Below are positions 22,547-32,829 of a stretch of 64,000 bases of DNA, piece after piece. The notes under the pieces were generated by a model. That model worked only from the letters and a program-made list of their open reading frames with translations. It was not told the origin of the DNA and made no database searches. Location: the NCBI GenBank assembly GCA_963989385.1, contig OZ022502.1:47485454-47549453 (forward strand), written 5' to 3'. The stretch comes from Ctena decussata (taxonomy: Eukaryota; Mollusca; Bivalvia; Lucinida; Lucinidae). Positions within the stretch are counted from its first letter, which is position 1, and each line of letters opens with the position of its first letter. Position numbers and translations under genes: made by a program.

Positions 22547-23423
22547 AAGAAGGTCGTCCTCGACATTCCAAACACATGCCACGGTATGCAAGTATGTAAA
22601 TGTGGGTAATGTAAATGTAATGTGAATGTGAAGATGTTGTGATGTAATGTTATTCTGGTATAAACCCAGAAAATGCAGCAAGATATGTTACTGGCCTCGA
22701 AAACAACAAATCACAAAACCCACGCTGGCTACCAACTTGCCCGAGTTTAGGATGCCTGACTTCTCAGACCAAACAATGTCAAGAAAGCAATTGCTAAATC
22801 TTGCTGATCTGAAATGAGGAAATAATGAAATAAACAATGAAAGTATATCTGCGTGTGCTTCCAGCTCCTACTCAAAATCCTTCTTGATGAACAAACGCAA
22901 ATCTCTGTACACACCTGCAAAATGTCAAAGGTGTTGGTTAATGGTAAAGATATCTCCACGAATGTGGACTTAAAATTAGTAAGAAGTGAAAAGGTTACTC
23001 ACCTTCTTATCTGCCCCTATATACCTACAAAATCCAAAGAATCTTAAAGTGATCAGATTAATCACTATTTTTATACTAGGTACAGCACAGGCTAACATTT
23101 TATTTATTAGATAAGTTCAACGAACTATCTGACATGAAAGCTTCTGTGCTTATGAGTACTGAGTATTTGGTCATCTGAATAACCTCTATAGTTACGTCTA
23201 TACGTACATAGGGGTCAGCCCTCTGATAGCAACACACTAGAACGCAGATATGATCGAAGTGAAATGATGAATTCAATGAGGAGTTAAATGATGAATGAAA
23301 GTAAGCTTATTTCATACTACAATATGGAATGACTCTACATATGATGATCTACAAAGATATGGCTTTTAAAATTATTTACAACTGATCTTGACTTCTAGTT
23401 ACACTCTGGTCTCCTACTTCCCA
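22547..23423 (-). other. gypsy 3' region, non-coding
   Basis: Between the end of pol and the purine tract. Small frames only; no env-like protein. Confidence 0.7.
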
Positions 23424-26400
23424 TCAAAGATGTGTCATGTTACTGCCACCAATAGAAACTAAGTGCGGCTGAGACAGAACCCACTCGTTGGAATTCATCC
23501 AACCTGGTTTCCGTTTTGCTCGGGATGGTCGTGCTGTGCGCTCACCAGACTCTGTATCTGAGTCAGTCCTAGATCTTGGACTCAAACCAGGAGTTCCACG
23601 TGCACGGCGCTGTGGTATAACATAGCGTTCGACCTGTTCTGTCTCATTTGCATCAGTCGATCCTGGTGTAGTCTCTTGGTCCATCTGATGCGACCGATCG
23701 GCTGTCGGTACTGAGACAGGTACCTCATCGGTATGGGCGTCAGATACTGGTGGCCCATCTGCACTTAGAGCAGTACCCAACCGGGGAGCCCCCTCTGTGA
23801 CACGGGCGTTTCTTTGTGGCAATCCCATGAACGGAAGCAAGAGATTCCTATGTAACGTCCTGATCTTTCTAGACCGAGAGTTCTCCAACTTTACGTTGTA
23901 CACTGGAATATCTGGATTGGGCTGCGATAGGATAATATATGGCTGTCTTTCCCATCGATCGGCTAATTTCTGTTTACCTCGCAAGCCGACGTTTTTGACG
24001 AGGACACGATCTCCGGGGTAAAGAGCGCCAGGGCTCCTGACTTTCAGGTCGTAGTACCTTTTATGCTGGGCAGTGCTACGCCTTGCAGCTTGTTGAGCTG
24101 TTTTATATGCATAGGCGAGCCTCTCTCTGAGCTTTCTGATGTATTCCGTCTGATTGGCAGCGGACAATGTGTCTGGAGACAATCCAAGAAAGGCATCTAT
24201 TGCCAACCTTGGATGTCTGCCGAACATCAGAAAGAATGGAGAATATCCAGTAGTGTCATGGAAGGTGGCATTATACGCATGCACCAGAGTTGGTACATGC
24301 GCCTTCCAATCACTCTTTTGATATTCTTCTAGAGTGCCCAACATCTTCAGGAGCGTCTGGTTGAAACGCTCACACTGTCCATTCCCCATCGGATGGAAGG
24401 GTGTTGTCCTAGATTTCTCAACTCCAGCAATGTTCGACTCGAAGGTCTGACCTTGATCACTATGTAACCTTGCTGGAAATCCATAGTGAACTATGAAATT
24501 GTCGAACAACACCCTGGCTGTCGTTCGAGCCGTCTGGTTTTTCGTGGGGATGGCTTGTGCATAGCGTGAGAAATGGTCGGTGATGACCAGTATATTCTCT
24601 ACGCCTCCCTTCGATCGTTCGAGGGAAAGATAATCAAGACAGACGATTTTCATTGGCGCAGATGAGACAATGTTCACCAGGTTGGCATTTCGCTGTTGAC
24701 GTGTCTTCCGTAGAATACAGCGATCACATTGTCTCACTTTCTCCTGAATGTAGGAGTCCATAGCTGGCCAATAGAACCTCTGCTTGATTAGAAAAGTTGT
24801 GCGGTCTCTACCTTGGTGACCGAGATCATCGTGGAAAGCACGGAAAACAACTTCTCTAAATGCCATAGGAAGTACAAGCTGCTGGAATTCTTGCCCATTC
24901 AACTGAATCTTGCGGTAAAGTACATCATGCAACATGAAAAGACGATGCGAATCCTTGAAGTATCGGCGATCCACCGTTGAACTACACAGGGTTTGCGGAG
25001 CAAGAACCCTTGTACCTGCCTCCAAATGATCTATGATACATTTCAAGGTAGTATCGTTTCTTTGTGCCTTGCGCCAGTCTTTAGAAGACAAAGCATGAGA
25101 TAAAAGCTCATCCGGAATATTGTCCGTTGCAGGCACATTGTTTGACAATGATATACTTTCCACAAGAGGGCTAGAAACTGTGGCAGACTGGCATATGGCT
25201 TTCAACACCTCTGGGAATATTACTTCCTCTCCAGATTTTTCATCCCTTCTGGAGAGTCCATCAGCGTCGGCATTGTTACGCCCAGACCTGTACTTTATAC
25301 AGAAGTTGTAAGCGGAAAGAGCAGCTACCCATCTCTGCCCTGTGGCATCCAACTTGGCGGTCGTGAAAATGTAAGTGAGGGGATTATTGTCTGTGACGGC
25401 CTCAAACTTACTCCCATAGAGATAATCGTGGAATTTTTCCACAACCGCCCACTTGAGTGCCAAAAACTCAAGTTTGTGTGCTGGGTAGTTCTTTTCCGCT
25501 AATTTTAGACTTCTGCTTGCGTACGCTACTACCCTCTTCTTGCCTTCTTGTTCTTGGTAAAGAACAGCTCCAAGTCCACTAGAGGAGGCGTCAGTATGAA
25601 GCTCAAAGGGAAGGCTGTAATTGGCGTACGCAAGTACAGGCGGGTTGGTGAGACTGCTGATGATGGTGTCGAAAGCCTGCTGTTGCTCTTCTCCCCAAGT
25701 GAATGGCGTTCCAGGCTCGCACTTCTTTTTCTTCGATTTTGATCCAGTTGGATGCCCAATCAACAGATCATTGAGCGGTCTGGCGATGGCGGCATACCCC
25801 TTGACAAAGCGACGGTAATAACCCGTAAATCCGAGAAATTTACGGACGTCTTTGGTGCACTGAGGAATAGGCCAAGACTTTACCGCTTCTATCTTCGAAG
25901 GATCTGCATGTATGCCCTCCCTTGAGACAACATGCCCAAGGTAAACCACTTGGCTTCGGAACAACTCGCATTTTGAGGGCTTCAGTTTTAGGCCATGCTC
26001 CTGCAGACGCTGAAAAACTGCTTGCTGTTTTTCGACATGTTCCTCAAAGGTTTTGGAGAAAATGACAATGTCGTCAAGGTAAATGAGGCAATCTCGAAGA
26101 TTGAGATCGCCCATGCACCTCTCCATAAGCCTTTTAAAGGTCGCAGGTGCATTGCAAAGCCCGAAAGGCATGCGGTTGCACTCGTAGAAGCCAAGTGGTC
26201 CAGCCTGGAATGCTGTCTTGGCTTTGTCCTCCTCCTTCAGCTCCACCTGCCAGTAGCCACTTTTAAGGTCCAATGTTGAAAAATACTTAGCGCCAGCTAG
26301 CAGGTGAAGTGTATCGTCAATCCGAGGGATGGCATAGGCGTCCTTAATAGTTCGCTGATTCAGCTTTCTGTAGTCAATACAGAACCTGATGCTGCCATCC

Positions 26401-27035
26401 TTCTTCCTGACGATCACGACGTTGGAGCTGAAGGGGCTCGCCGATTCCCTAATAGCACCTATCTGCAACATTTCGCGCAGGTGCTCACGGACTTCTTGAA
26501 TTAGGGAAGGAGGGATATGCCTGTATGGTTCCTTGAATGGCAAATCATTGTCAAGGTGTATCTCGTGGTAGACCGTTTTAGTATGACCAAGGTCCAAAGG
26601 TCCACTAGAGAAGATGTGCTGCCATCGCTTTAAGAATTCCCTGGTGTCCTTCTTCTGTCCCTCAGTAAGACAGGATTCTTCAAGGTCTATTTGGTCATAG
26701 GTCATATCTGGCTTGGTGTTAGCAGTTTGTTGATGTAACCCAGCAGAATTCGTAACTGCTACATCCGCTGACCTCAAAACGGTCACTTCCTTCAAGTGAG
26801 AAATTGGTGACTTCGCTGGTATTGTCACAGGCTTGGCGGACATATTAAAGAGTTTCACAGGAACTCTAGCTGAAGTGCCAGGTTTATTTAAAGTGATCAC
26901 CCTGGGACACACTGTCACTTTTGATGAGCCTTCTTCTGTTGATTCAGTCACGGCAGACTCAACATCACGGGTTTTCCTTGCAAAACCAGTGATAACCTTG
27001 CTTCCATAGGCTGCAGTATGACACTGTGGGTTGTT
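23424..27035 (-). CDS. gypsy pol: RT, RNase H, integrase
   Basis: Open from 27035. Counting from a GTG at 26951 gives 1175 residues; that GTG is a convenience, since no ATG start is evident. Reverse transcriptase ~175-350, with catalytic Asp in LDLKSGYW (~228) and YLDD (291-294). RNase H has HTDAS (Asp ~454), LEFLALKW (Glu ~495) and VTDNNP (Asp ~521). The integrase zinc finger is H707, H712, C742, C745. Its catalytic Asp are in LDYLS (~773) and SDQGQ (~832), and Glu in CERFN (~861). Only 28 residues separate the second Asp and Glu, against the usual 35. A C-terminal region (~960-1050) with RVLVKN and QPYIIL fits the GPY/F-type module. Overlapping short frames on both strands are not genes. 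Confidence 0.93.
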   Translation of the reverse strand, partial: NNPQCHTAAYGSKVITGFARKTRDVESAVTESTEEGSSKVTVCPRVITLNKPGTSARVPVKLFNMSAKPVTIPAKSPISHLKEVTVLRSADVAVTNSAGLHQQTANTKPDMTYDQIDLEESCLTEGQKKDTREFLKRWQHIFSSGPLDLGHTKTVYHEIHLDNDLPFKEPYRHIPPSLIQEVREHLREMLQIGAIRESASPFSSNVVIVRKKDGSIRFCIDYRKLNQRTIKDAYAIPRIDDTLHLLAGAKYFSTLDLKSGYWQVELKEEDKAKTAFQAGPLGFYECNRMPFGLCNAPATFKRLMERCMGDLNLRDCLIYLDDIVIFSKTFEEHVEKQQAVFQRLQEHGLKLKPSKCELFRSQVVYLGHVVSREGIHADPSKIEAVKSWPIPQCTKDVRKFLGFTGYYRRFVKGYAAIARPLNDLLIGHPTGSKSKKKKCEPGTPFTWGEEQQQAFDTIISSLTNPPVLAYANYSLPFELHTDASSSGLGAVLYQEQEGKKRVVAYASRSLKLAEKNYPAHKLEFLALKWAVVEKFHDYLYGSKFEAVTDNNPLTYIFTTAKLDATGQRWVAALSAYNFCIKYRSGRNNADADGLSRRDEKSGEEVIFPEVLKAICQSATVSSPLVESISLSNNVPATDNIPDELLSHALSSKDWRKAQRNDTTLKCIIDHLEAGTRVLAPQTLCSSTVDRRYFKDSHRLFMLHDVLYRKIQLNGQEFQQLVLPMAFREVVFRAFHDDLGHQGRDRTTFLIKQRFYWPAMDSYIQEKVRQCDRCILRKTRQQRNANLVNIVSSAPMKIVCLDYLSLERSKGGVENILVITDHFSRYAQAIPTKNQTARTTARVLFDNFIVHYGFPARLHSDQGQTFESNIAGVEKSRTTPFHPMGNGQCERFNQTLLKMLGTLEEYQKSDWKAHVPTLVHAYNATFHDTTGYSPFFLMFGRHPRLAIDAFLGLSPDTLSAANQTEYIRKLRERLAYAYKTAQQAARRSTAQHKRYYDLKVRSPGALYPGDRVLVKNVGLRGKQKLADRWERQPYIILSQPNPDIPVYNVKLENSRSRKIRTLHRNLLLPFMGLPQRNARVTEGAPRLGTALSADGPPVSDAHTDEVPVSVPTADRSHQMDQETTPGSTDANETEQVERYVIPQRRARGTPGLSPRSRTDSDTESGERTARPSRAKRKPGWMNSNEWVLSQPHLVSIGGSNMTHL

Positions 27036-27565
27036 TTAACAACACCAACTTGTGTGCTAGTCAGGGCGCTAAACGCTGTTTTCCAGCTAGCTGGGACTTC
27101 GCTTACTTCCTCGTCAATGTTGTGGAAGCGACTCAGTATGTTAGTCCCTGCAATAACAGGAACTGTCTTATTGTAGTCAGTCTGAGACACAATAAGCATT
27201 GGTATCAGCTCTGATTCCCCCTCAATAAAAGGGACAGATACTTCAGCTATAATATATCCCTTGTAGGGAACGGAATGTCCGCCAGCCGATCTAATATCCA
27301 GCTCGAAATCATCTAATGATCTTATTTCTGGCTTTGGATGTAGCTCTTCTAAACACTCCTCTGTGATTGTACTAATCTGTGACCCAGAATCTAACAATAC
27401 TTTTATATCTACATTATTGATGTTGATAATGCCTTCATTTCCCTTACCTATCATACGTTCTAGTATGTTACTATTAGGGCTTTTGCTGTTTTCTGTTTCG
27501 CCTCTAATCTGCCCCGCGATAGAGACGTTTATGCGTTTAAAGTTTCGTCTTTCTCTATTGGGGTC
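26948..27565 (-). CDS. gypsy aspartic protease
   Basis: The frame is open from 27565. Its first ATG is at 27454, giving 168 residues, but entry by -1 frameshift from gag is more likely. The retropepsin active-site motif LLDSGSQ has its catalytic Asp about residue 22 from that ATG. VPVIAGTNIL toward the C-terminus is where the second conserved Gly-containing strand of the fold is expected. The enzyme would cut the gag-pol polyprotein. The frame ends in TGA at 26950-26948, overlapping the start of the next open frame. RT lies in a third frame, another -1 step. Confidence 0.88.
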   Translation of the reverse strand, partial: DPNRERRNFKRINVSIAGQIRGETENSKSPNSNILERMIGKGNEGIININNVDIKVLLDSGSQISTITEECLEELHPKPEIRSLDDFELDIRSAGGHSVPYKGYIIAEVSVPFIEGESELIPMLIVSQTDYNKTVPVIAGTNILSRFHNIDEEVSEVPASWKTAFSALTSTQVGVVKTTHSVILQPMEARLSLVLQGKPVMLSLP

Positions 27566-28875
27566 TTAACTTCTGTATTTTGAATTTGATTTGGCTGATT
27601 AACGCCAGTATTATTTCCGCCTCTGTTACTTCCATATCTTCCTCTATAATTTGATCTTCTGGGATTTCTATTGGAAAATTGCATTGTCTTTTTCATTCCT
27701 TTTACATCTTTAGCTAAGTCTATTAAAAGCTGAGTGTTGGAATCTTGTTGAACTTGATGTTGTTGGAGCCCAACTTTTACTGTGTCATCTTGCTCTTCTG
27801 CTGTCTCTACTTTCATGCTCTTTACTTCTGACCTTTTATCTTTTACTCCGAATCTTTTTTCCTGAGACATCTCATATTCTTCAGCCCTTATCTTCCTTCT
27901 CAATGTTTCAAAATTTATTTTGTCTGATACAAAATAAACGTGAGTGGCATTCTTAAGGTCAGTTCTATACAGACCACGCCAGAACTTATTTCTCAACATG
28001 TTTTCCTTCTGCTCTTTTGTCACATGACCCTTTTCTCTAGCTTTCTCAAAAATTTCTTCCAGACGTATTCCCCACAATGTTGTGCTCTCACTAGGCTTTT
28101 GATAAGCATTATAAAATTCTTGGACTATACTTTCTCCACTGGCAACATTGCCAAACACACTCTCGAGCTTTTCTATAATCTCTGCTGTAGTAACGTTCGG
28201 TCTCAAAGTATTAACTACCTTTCTTGCATGCCCTCGCAATGAATTTCTTAGAGCTTGATTAATTATCAAGTCAGGATACGGACTTGAATTAATTAGATAT
28301 TTTGTTTCAAGCTTCCAGTCATCAAAGCTGACTTCCTTTTGGGGTACAGGATTAGCTCCCGAGAAACCGCTAATGAAAGGTTTTACTATGTGTGTAACTT
28401 CTTGTTTTGTTACAGCTTGAGCTTCTATCTTTTTCGCATCTTCTTTAGTATCTCCTGTCTTCAACATGTGCTCTGCAACTGTGGTTATATTCTGTTCTTC
28501 ACTCTTTATGTCTGATATAGGGTCTAAGTGTAATTTTCCTCGTATCTCGTTCTCTTTCCTGTTTAATTCTTCTTCTAATTGCTTTAAATATCTTTCCTTT
28601 TTCTGTAATTCCTCTTCTCGTTCTGTATTAGACTTTGAGTCCATATTGAGCTTAGAATTGGGTTCTGTTTTATCTTGACACTGTATTGTCTCCTTTAAAT
28701 CAGTGTTTCCTCTACTCTCTGTATCAGGTTTTTTCATACGGTTTGCATGGGGTTCCGTTTTATTCTCTTTGTCAAACTCTATGGTCCCCTTTTGTTCAGG
28801 GTCTAATTCTCTTTTCTGAACTGAATAAGAGTCAGTTTCCAATTCACATTGCTTCTTCGCGTCTGTATCAGGCTG
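27529..28875 (-). CDS. gypsy gag, capsid part
   Basis: In frame with the upstream part across one TAA; no nearby ATG starts it, so readthrough or mutation is implied. Roughly the first 150 residues are polar with coiled-coil character. A capsid-like domain follows, beginning near PFISGFSGANPVPQ and running through SFDDWKLETKYLI, SLRGHARKV, LESVFGNV, and LRNKFWRGL. This pattern resembles Ty3/gypsy gag and the PNMA proteins derived from such gags. The C-terminus is Arg/Gly/Asn-rich (RRSNYRGRYGSNRGG), likely the RNA-binding nucleocapsid, without a CCHC knuckle. The last codons contain the T TTA AAC slippery site, 6 bases before the end of the stop codon. Confidence 0.88.
   Translation of the reverse strand, partial: QPDTDAKKQCELETDSYSVQKRELDPEQKGTIEFDKENKTEPHANRMKKPDTESRGNTDLKETIQCQDKTEPNSKLNMDSKSNTEREEELQKKERYLKQLEEELNRKENEIRGKLHLDPISDIKSEEQNITTVAEHMLKTGDTKEDAKKIEAQAVTKQEVTHIVKPFISGFSGANPVPQKEVSFDDWKLETKYLINSSPYPDLIINQALRNSLRGHARKVVNTLRPNVTTAEIIEKLESVFGNVASGESIVQEFYNAYQKPSESTTLWGIRLEEIFEKAREKGHVTKEQKENMLRNKFWRGLYRTDLKNATHVYFVSDKINFETLRRKIRAEEYEMSQEKRFGVKDKRSEVKSMKVETAEEQDDTVKVGLQQHQVQQDSNTQLLIDLAKDVKGMKKTMQFSNRNPRRSNYRGRYGSNRGGNNTGVNQPNQIQNTEVKTPIEKDETLNA
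27535..27541 (-). promoter_or_regulatory. -1 frameshift slippery site T TTA AAC
   Basis: Reading minus, gag codons ACT TTA AAC give the canonical heptamer in the zero frame, followed by GCA TAA. A 7-base spacer then leads to the stem CGTCTCT/AGAGGCG (7 bp, one G-U) around a 15-base loop. A -1 slip enters the protease frame, open from 27565. The loop GGGGC could pair with GCCCT downstream as a pseudoknot. Confidence 0.8.
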
Positions 28876-30063
28876 TTACTCCATTTGCCGTTCTGAGAAG
28901 AATTCGTTTCCTAATCTATCTTGTGATCTCTCTCCTGTTTTAAGCTGTGGAAGTGTAGTAAGTTCCGGGTAGATTTCTTTTCCACATCTTAACCTCAGCT
29001 GCCTTTCATCTTCTTCCATCTCTCTCTTTAGTAATGCTTCTTGTTTATAAAGCATATCAAGTCGCTGCTTTTGCTTTACTTCTTCATCTCTTCTCTGTTC
29101 AAGTTGCCTTTCCAACTTCTCTTCTTCTTGCTTCATCAATAAGAACTTATGTTGTCTTTCGATCTGGTTATTAAATTGTGTCCGCCTAGCGTCCATCATT
29201 CTTATCTTCTCTTTTAGCTGGCTTTCTTCTGATATTCTCTCTTGACTCCTCCTTGCTATTTGTTCAGCCTGAGATTGTAATGCTTTAATTCTGTTCATTA
29301 TTTGCGAGTCATCGTACTCATCCTCCTCGGCCTCTTGTAAACTACCTGCTTCCAAAATTGTTATATCTTGTCCTGGTAGAGAATCTATATCTTGAATAAC
29401 TGTCCTTGCAATTGGAATGTTAACTTTCTGCTCCTGAAAGGAAAAACTATCTACAAATGGCTTTTGTTCCTGAAAGGCAGTTCTGTCTCTTCTATCTCCA
29501 AACTCTTTCTGTTCCTGAAAAGAAATTGTATCTCTTCTATCTCCAAATACCCTTGGAGTAGAATGCCTCACTATCTGCTCCGGAAAGATAGGGCGGTTTT
29601 CATATCTTACTTTCGCCTGCGTATTATCAGGCAAAGATTCTTCATCTTCTCTGTCTACTATCTGTTTGTACGCCGGGGTACTAAACCTCTTCTTGAGAAT
29701 ACTCTTTGGAGCTGTAGGCAAGCTTTCTTCCGGCATTCTTAGGAACGATGGTGTCGGAATTGACACTTTACTTGTGACAGGGGTCTCCCAAAAACTTAAT
29801 CTTTCTACTGGATCACTTGGTTGCATATACTCTTCTGTGTCTGTACCATCTAAGGTCACAAATCGGTCAGGTCCTAAATCCAGGGTCAAATCATGTTGTA
29901 TTTGTCTCGCTGTCCTATCCCTTATTTCCCTGTCTAAACTCTCACGTAGTCTTTCAAGATCCATTCTTCGTTCATCTAATTCTCTCTGCATTTGTCTTTC
30001 ATCTCTTTCTTGTGCTCGCCTATCTCTATCTTTTCGCTGTCTCTCCCTAGCATTGGTTTCCAT
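28876..30063 (-). CDS. gypsy gag, N-terminal part (395 aa)
   Basis: Starts at a true ATG and ends at TAA (28878-28876). The protein is highly charged, rich in Glu, Arg and Gln. Residues ~1-60 and ~265-365 have heptad-like coiled-coil character. In the middle, around residues 170-215, three short repeats end in SFQEQK or AFQEQK. No zinc knuckle or capsid signature is visible here. The next frame (27529-28875) is in the same reading frame and directly follows the stop, so the two look like one gag polyprotein interrupted by a single TAA. The role as a structural assembly segment is inferred from position and coiled coils. No close family recognised. Confidence 0.8.
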   Translation of the reverse strand: METNARERQRKDRDRRAQERDERQMQRELDERRMDLERLRESLDREIRDRTARQIQHDLTLDLGPDRFVTLDGTDTEEYMQPSDPVERLSFWETPVTSKVSIPTPSFLRMPEESLPTAPKSILKKRFSTPAYKQIVDREDEESLPDNTQAKVRYENRPIFPEQIVRHSTPRVFGDRRDTISFQEQKEFGDRRDRTAFQEQKPFVDSFSFQEQKVNIPIARTVIQDIDSLPGQDITILEAGSLQEAEEDEYDDSQIMNRIKALQSQAEQIARRSQERISEESQLKEKIRMMDARRTQFNNQIERQHKFLLMKQEEEKLERQLEQRRDEEVKQKQRLDMLYKQEALLKREMEEDERQLRLRCGKEIYPELTTLPQLKTGERSQDRLGNEFFSERQME

Positions 30064-31587
30064 AGTTCTTCTGTTCTGTTAATTCCCTTCTTATAGTTAT
30101 TAAGCTGAAACTAAATAGCAGTTTGTTTTGATCCGAACTGTAAAACGGATTTCGTATCTAACTACTCTTTAAATCTCGTATCCTATATTATAACCTAACA
30201 CAGAAGTGCGCTAACCTAACACAAAAGTGTGCTAGTCAATAAAAAATGCGTTTCAGCTTCAAGAAATATTCTAAGGTTTGTGCAGACAGTAATTTGCCTC
30301 CGGCATTTAACTGATCTTCATACAAGAATGAACCTTAACTGACACATACACACATGTTCTATTAATTAGTGTTCTCTTTCTGACCAATTTTAAACTTAAT
30401 CTTAATTCAGCACCGTACCACTCACTTATGGCCGTACCACTATACCAACAGTGATTTCAAACTTAAATTCCTACGCCGTACTACCTTCCTACCTGTTAAA
30501 GATTCCTACTCAGTACTATCTTCCTACCTGGTACCGATTTCTAATTCGTACTATCTCCCTACCAGTTAATGAAACGTACTCAAAACAACACTTCAGATCA
30601 GAACGTTCACTACCTGTCGAGTTTCTACTACTGCTCTTCCGACCGACTTCACGAAGTAAATAATGCAAAAATTCGCATTTTGTTCCGCAGTAAATACAAC
30701 ATAGAGTACTCAACTATAGTCCTATGTTATAGTTTGTTCCTCCGTGATTCACGTATAACTGCCCCGGTCCATAAAACAACCGACACACAAAACAACAAAA
30801 CAACCGGTAACCTTCAAAACAGTGACTACAACACAGGAAAATAAACTATTCCAATAGTATGGTATCCTGTGATTTACGTGAATCACTTTAACTTAGGCCC
30901 TTGGCATATTTTTAATTTTATCACAGAAGCGCAGTGTAGACCCAACTTACCATGTAGTTAACTGCAATAACTTACCTTGTGCAGTATATCTTGCTATCTT
31001 TTTTTTCTTTTTAATTTGCTGATTTATGCACAAATGTTTATGCTGTGATATGCACGCAAAAACAATATTTTGTGGCAATCAGCTCATTCGCGCATATTGC
31101 CGCGTACTGTACTATGTACAGTGTTTTTCAGTTGCTGTGGTCACAAAATATCTGTCAAAATGTGCGCAAATGTAAGCGATCACAAAAAAATCGATTTGAG
31201 AAAATGACACGATAGGAACGCAATGCTGTTTAGAAGACCGACGAAGAAAATATGAATTTGGCAATGAACAATTATTTTCTTGAACGGATATTTCCTTCCA
31301 AGAAAACAGATTTTCAAAGCAAAGAACTTCTACACATACATGTATGATCTGTGTATCCGCGTTTGCAATACTGAATACTGTAGCGTTTGCATAATCCTTG
31401 TCATTGAAAACAAAGATTTGTTTTCTGTCACAAGATCATTGGATTGACTTTAGGTGTATGTTTGGTTTATTGATTGTTAATTAAAAGTTTTAATTAACAG
31501 AGCAGTGGATGCATAACGAAAAAAAAATGTGAACATATATATTGGTTTCTTCTCAAAGAAAGAGAAAAAAAAAAATATTTAAACTAG

Positions 31588-31665
31588 TGAGCCTCGAACC
31601 TACACGAGACAGTCAATACTGGGTTGTAAGCGTTGATGCCTGCTCACTGCGCTAGCGAACCTTTA
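31588..31665 (-). repeat. tRNA-like sequence in gypsy leader
   Basis: On the minus strand, CTAGCGCAGTGAGCAG resembles an A box and GTAGGTTCGAGGCTC a B box, at normal tRNA spacing. The stems pair poorly. It may be a SINE relic or part of the element. Confidence 0.4.
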
Positions 31666-32808
31666 CTACCCTAGTGGGGTTTTTATTTGGTATATAAACC
31701 TAATTCACGGACAGGTGCGACGGCCTCTCGCTTCAAATGTAAGAACCGAAAATATTTGCGCAGAAAACTATTTTTGCAGTTTTACAGCTTAAATACGCAT
31801 CTCAACTGAAGAATTCTTAGGCAAGTGTTAAAGTATTGCATTTTGGATACGATTGGGCGTATATGGAAGCGGAACATGGAGTTAGCCGAGGATAGCTGGA
31901 TTAAGTAATTGGGAGTGAAATGACAAGGGGTGTGGCTAAATGTCACGCTACGCCTGATCAGAGTTTACACTGGGCGGGGGTAGAGGGAACACAGGAGTGT
32001 ATAGGACATGATAAACCCTTGAAGAACTCTGCACTATACTAAATCTACTGTTTTGGGTTAGTACGTTAGCAAATGACAGATGACAAAAGATGATCGCTGC
32101 ATATGAAGGTGTAATGACCCATATATATACACAGAATGTAAACAGACGTGGTCAAGGTTGATATATATGTGTATTGCTGTGTAGTTTTGAAGTATAGATT
32201 TATTCAGACAATCGGGTGGACTGTACGAAGAAATCTATCGATTTTTCAACCATGAACACGTGTGTGTACATACATAACACTCAAATACATGATAAATGAA
32301 GGATTACTATCATCATATGGAGTATAATGGACCAAATAGACACTGTACAGATGATATACATGAGGAAACAGTAAACATTGAGTACCTATGTCAATAACCA
32401 GGTAATACCTATGTCGGACAAGATATGCTTTGCAAGGTGGAATAGTAATATAAGGTCTTACCTTAATCAAACCCGATTCCATCCATCCTTAACTAATGAA
32501 TCACAATCACAAAGTTTATGTACACAGTTTATATGCTATAATCCATATTCAATACACGGATTGCAGACAACGTCACTCACACGCGATCTTGAGAGATGTT
32601 CCTGTTCTTTTGAAAACGAATCAGTTCTACTGGTCGCAGTCAATGTCACAAGAAGTCGTGGGCCCACTAAATAAATATTGATGCACGTGCTGGTGTAAAT
32701 AAACACAAGGAGTTCCGGTTTGAAATCAGTGACGTCAGAAGAAGGTCAGCTGGCCGGCGATCCGCATACATGAGATGTTCCATTCATCATGGCTGCCGAA
32801 AGTTGATA

Positions 32809-32826
32809 TGTGCTCACTGGCCACCA
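32809..32826 (-). promoter_or_regulatory. candidate gypsy primer-binding site
   Basis: TGGTGGCCAGTGAGCACA begins 3 bases inside the 5' LTR in the sense direction, the right place for a primer site. I could not match it to a specific tRNA. Confidence 0.45.
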
Positions 32827-32829
32827 ATT

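Larger units (their letters stand above)
30064..32829 (-). other. gypsy 5' leader, non-coding
   Basis: About 2.77 kb between the 5' LTR and the first gag ATG, unusually long and with no frame over ~100 codons. It holds a tRNA-like sequence (31588-31665) and, next to gag, three short ~38-base units with TACTAYCTYCCTACC (30476-30570). Confidence 0.7.

Noticed and set aside
22547..23423. Possible env-like gene after pol in the gypsy element
   Set aside because: Only frames under ~75 codons; no signal peptide, transmembrane or fusion-type features.
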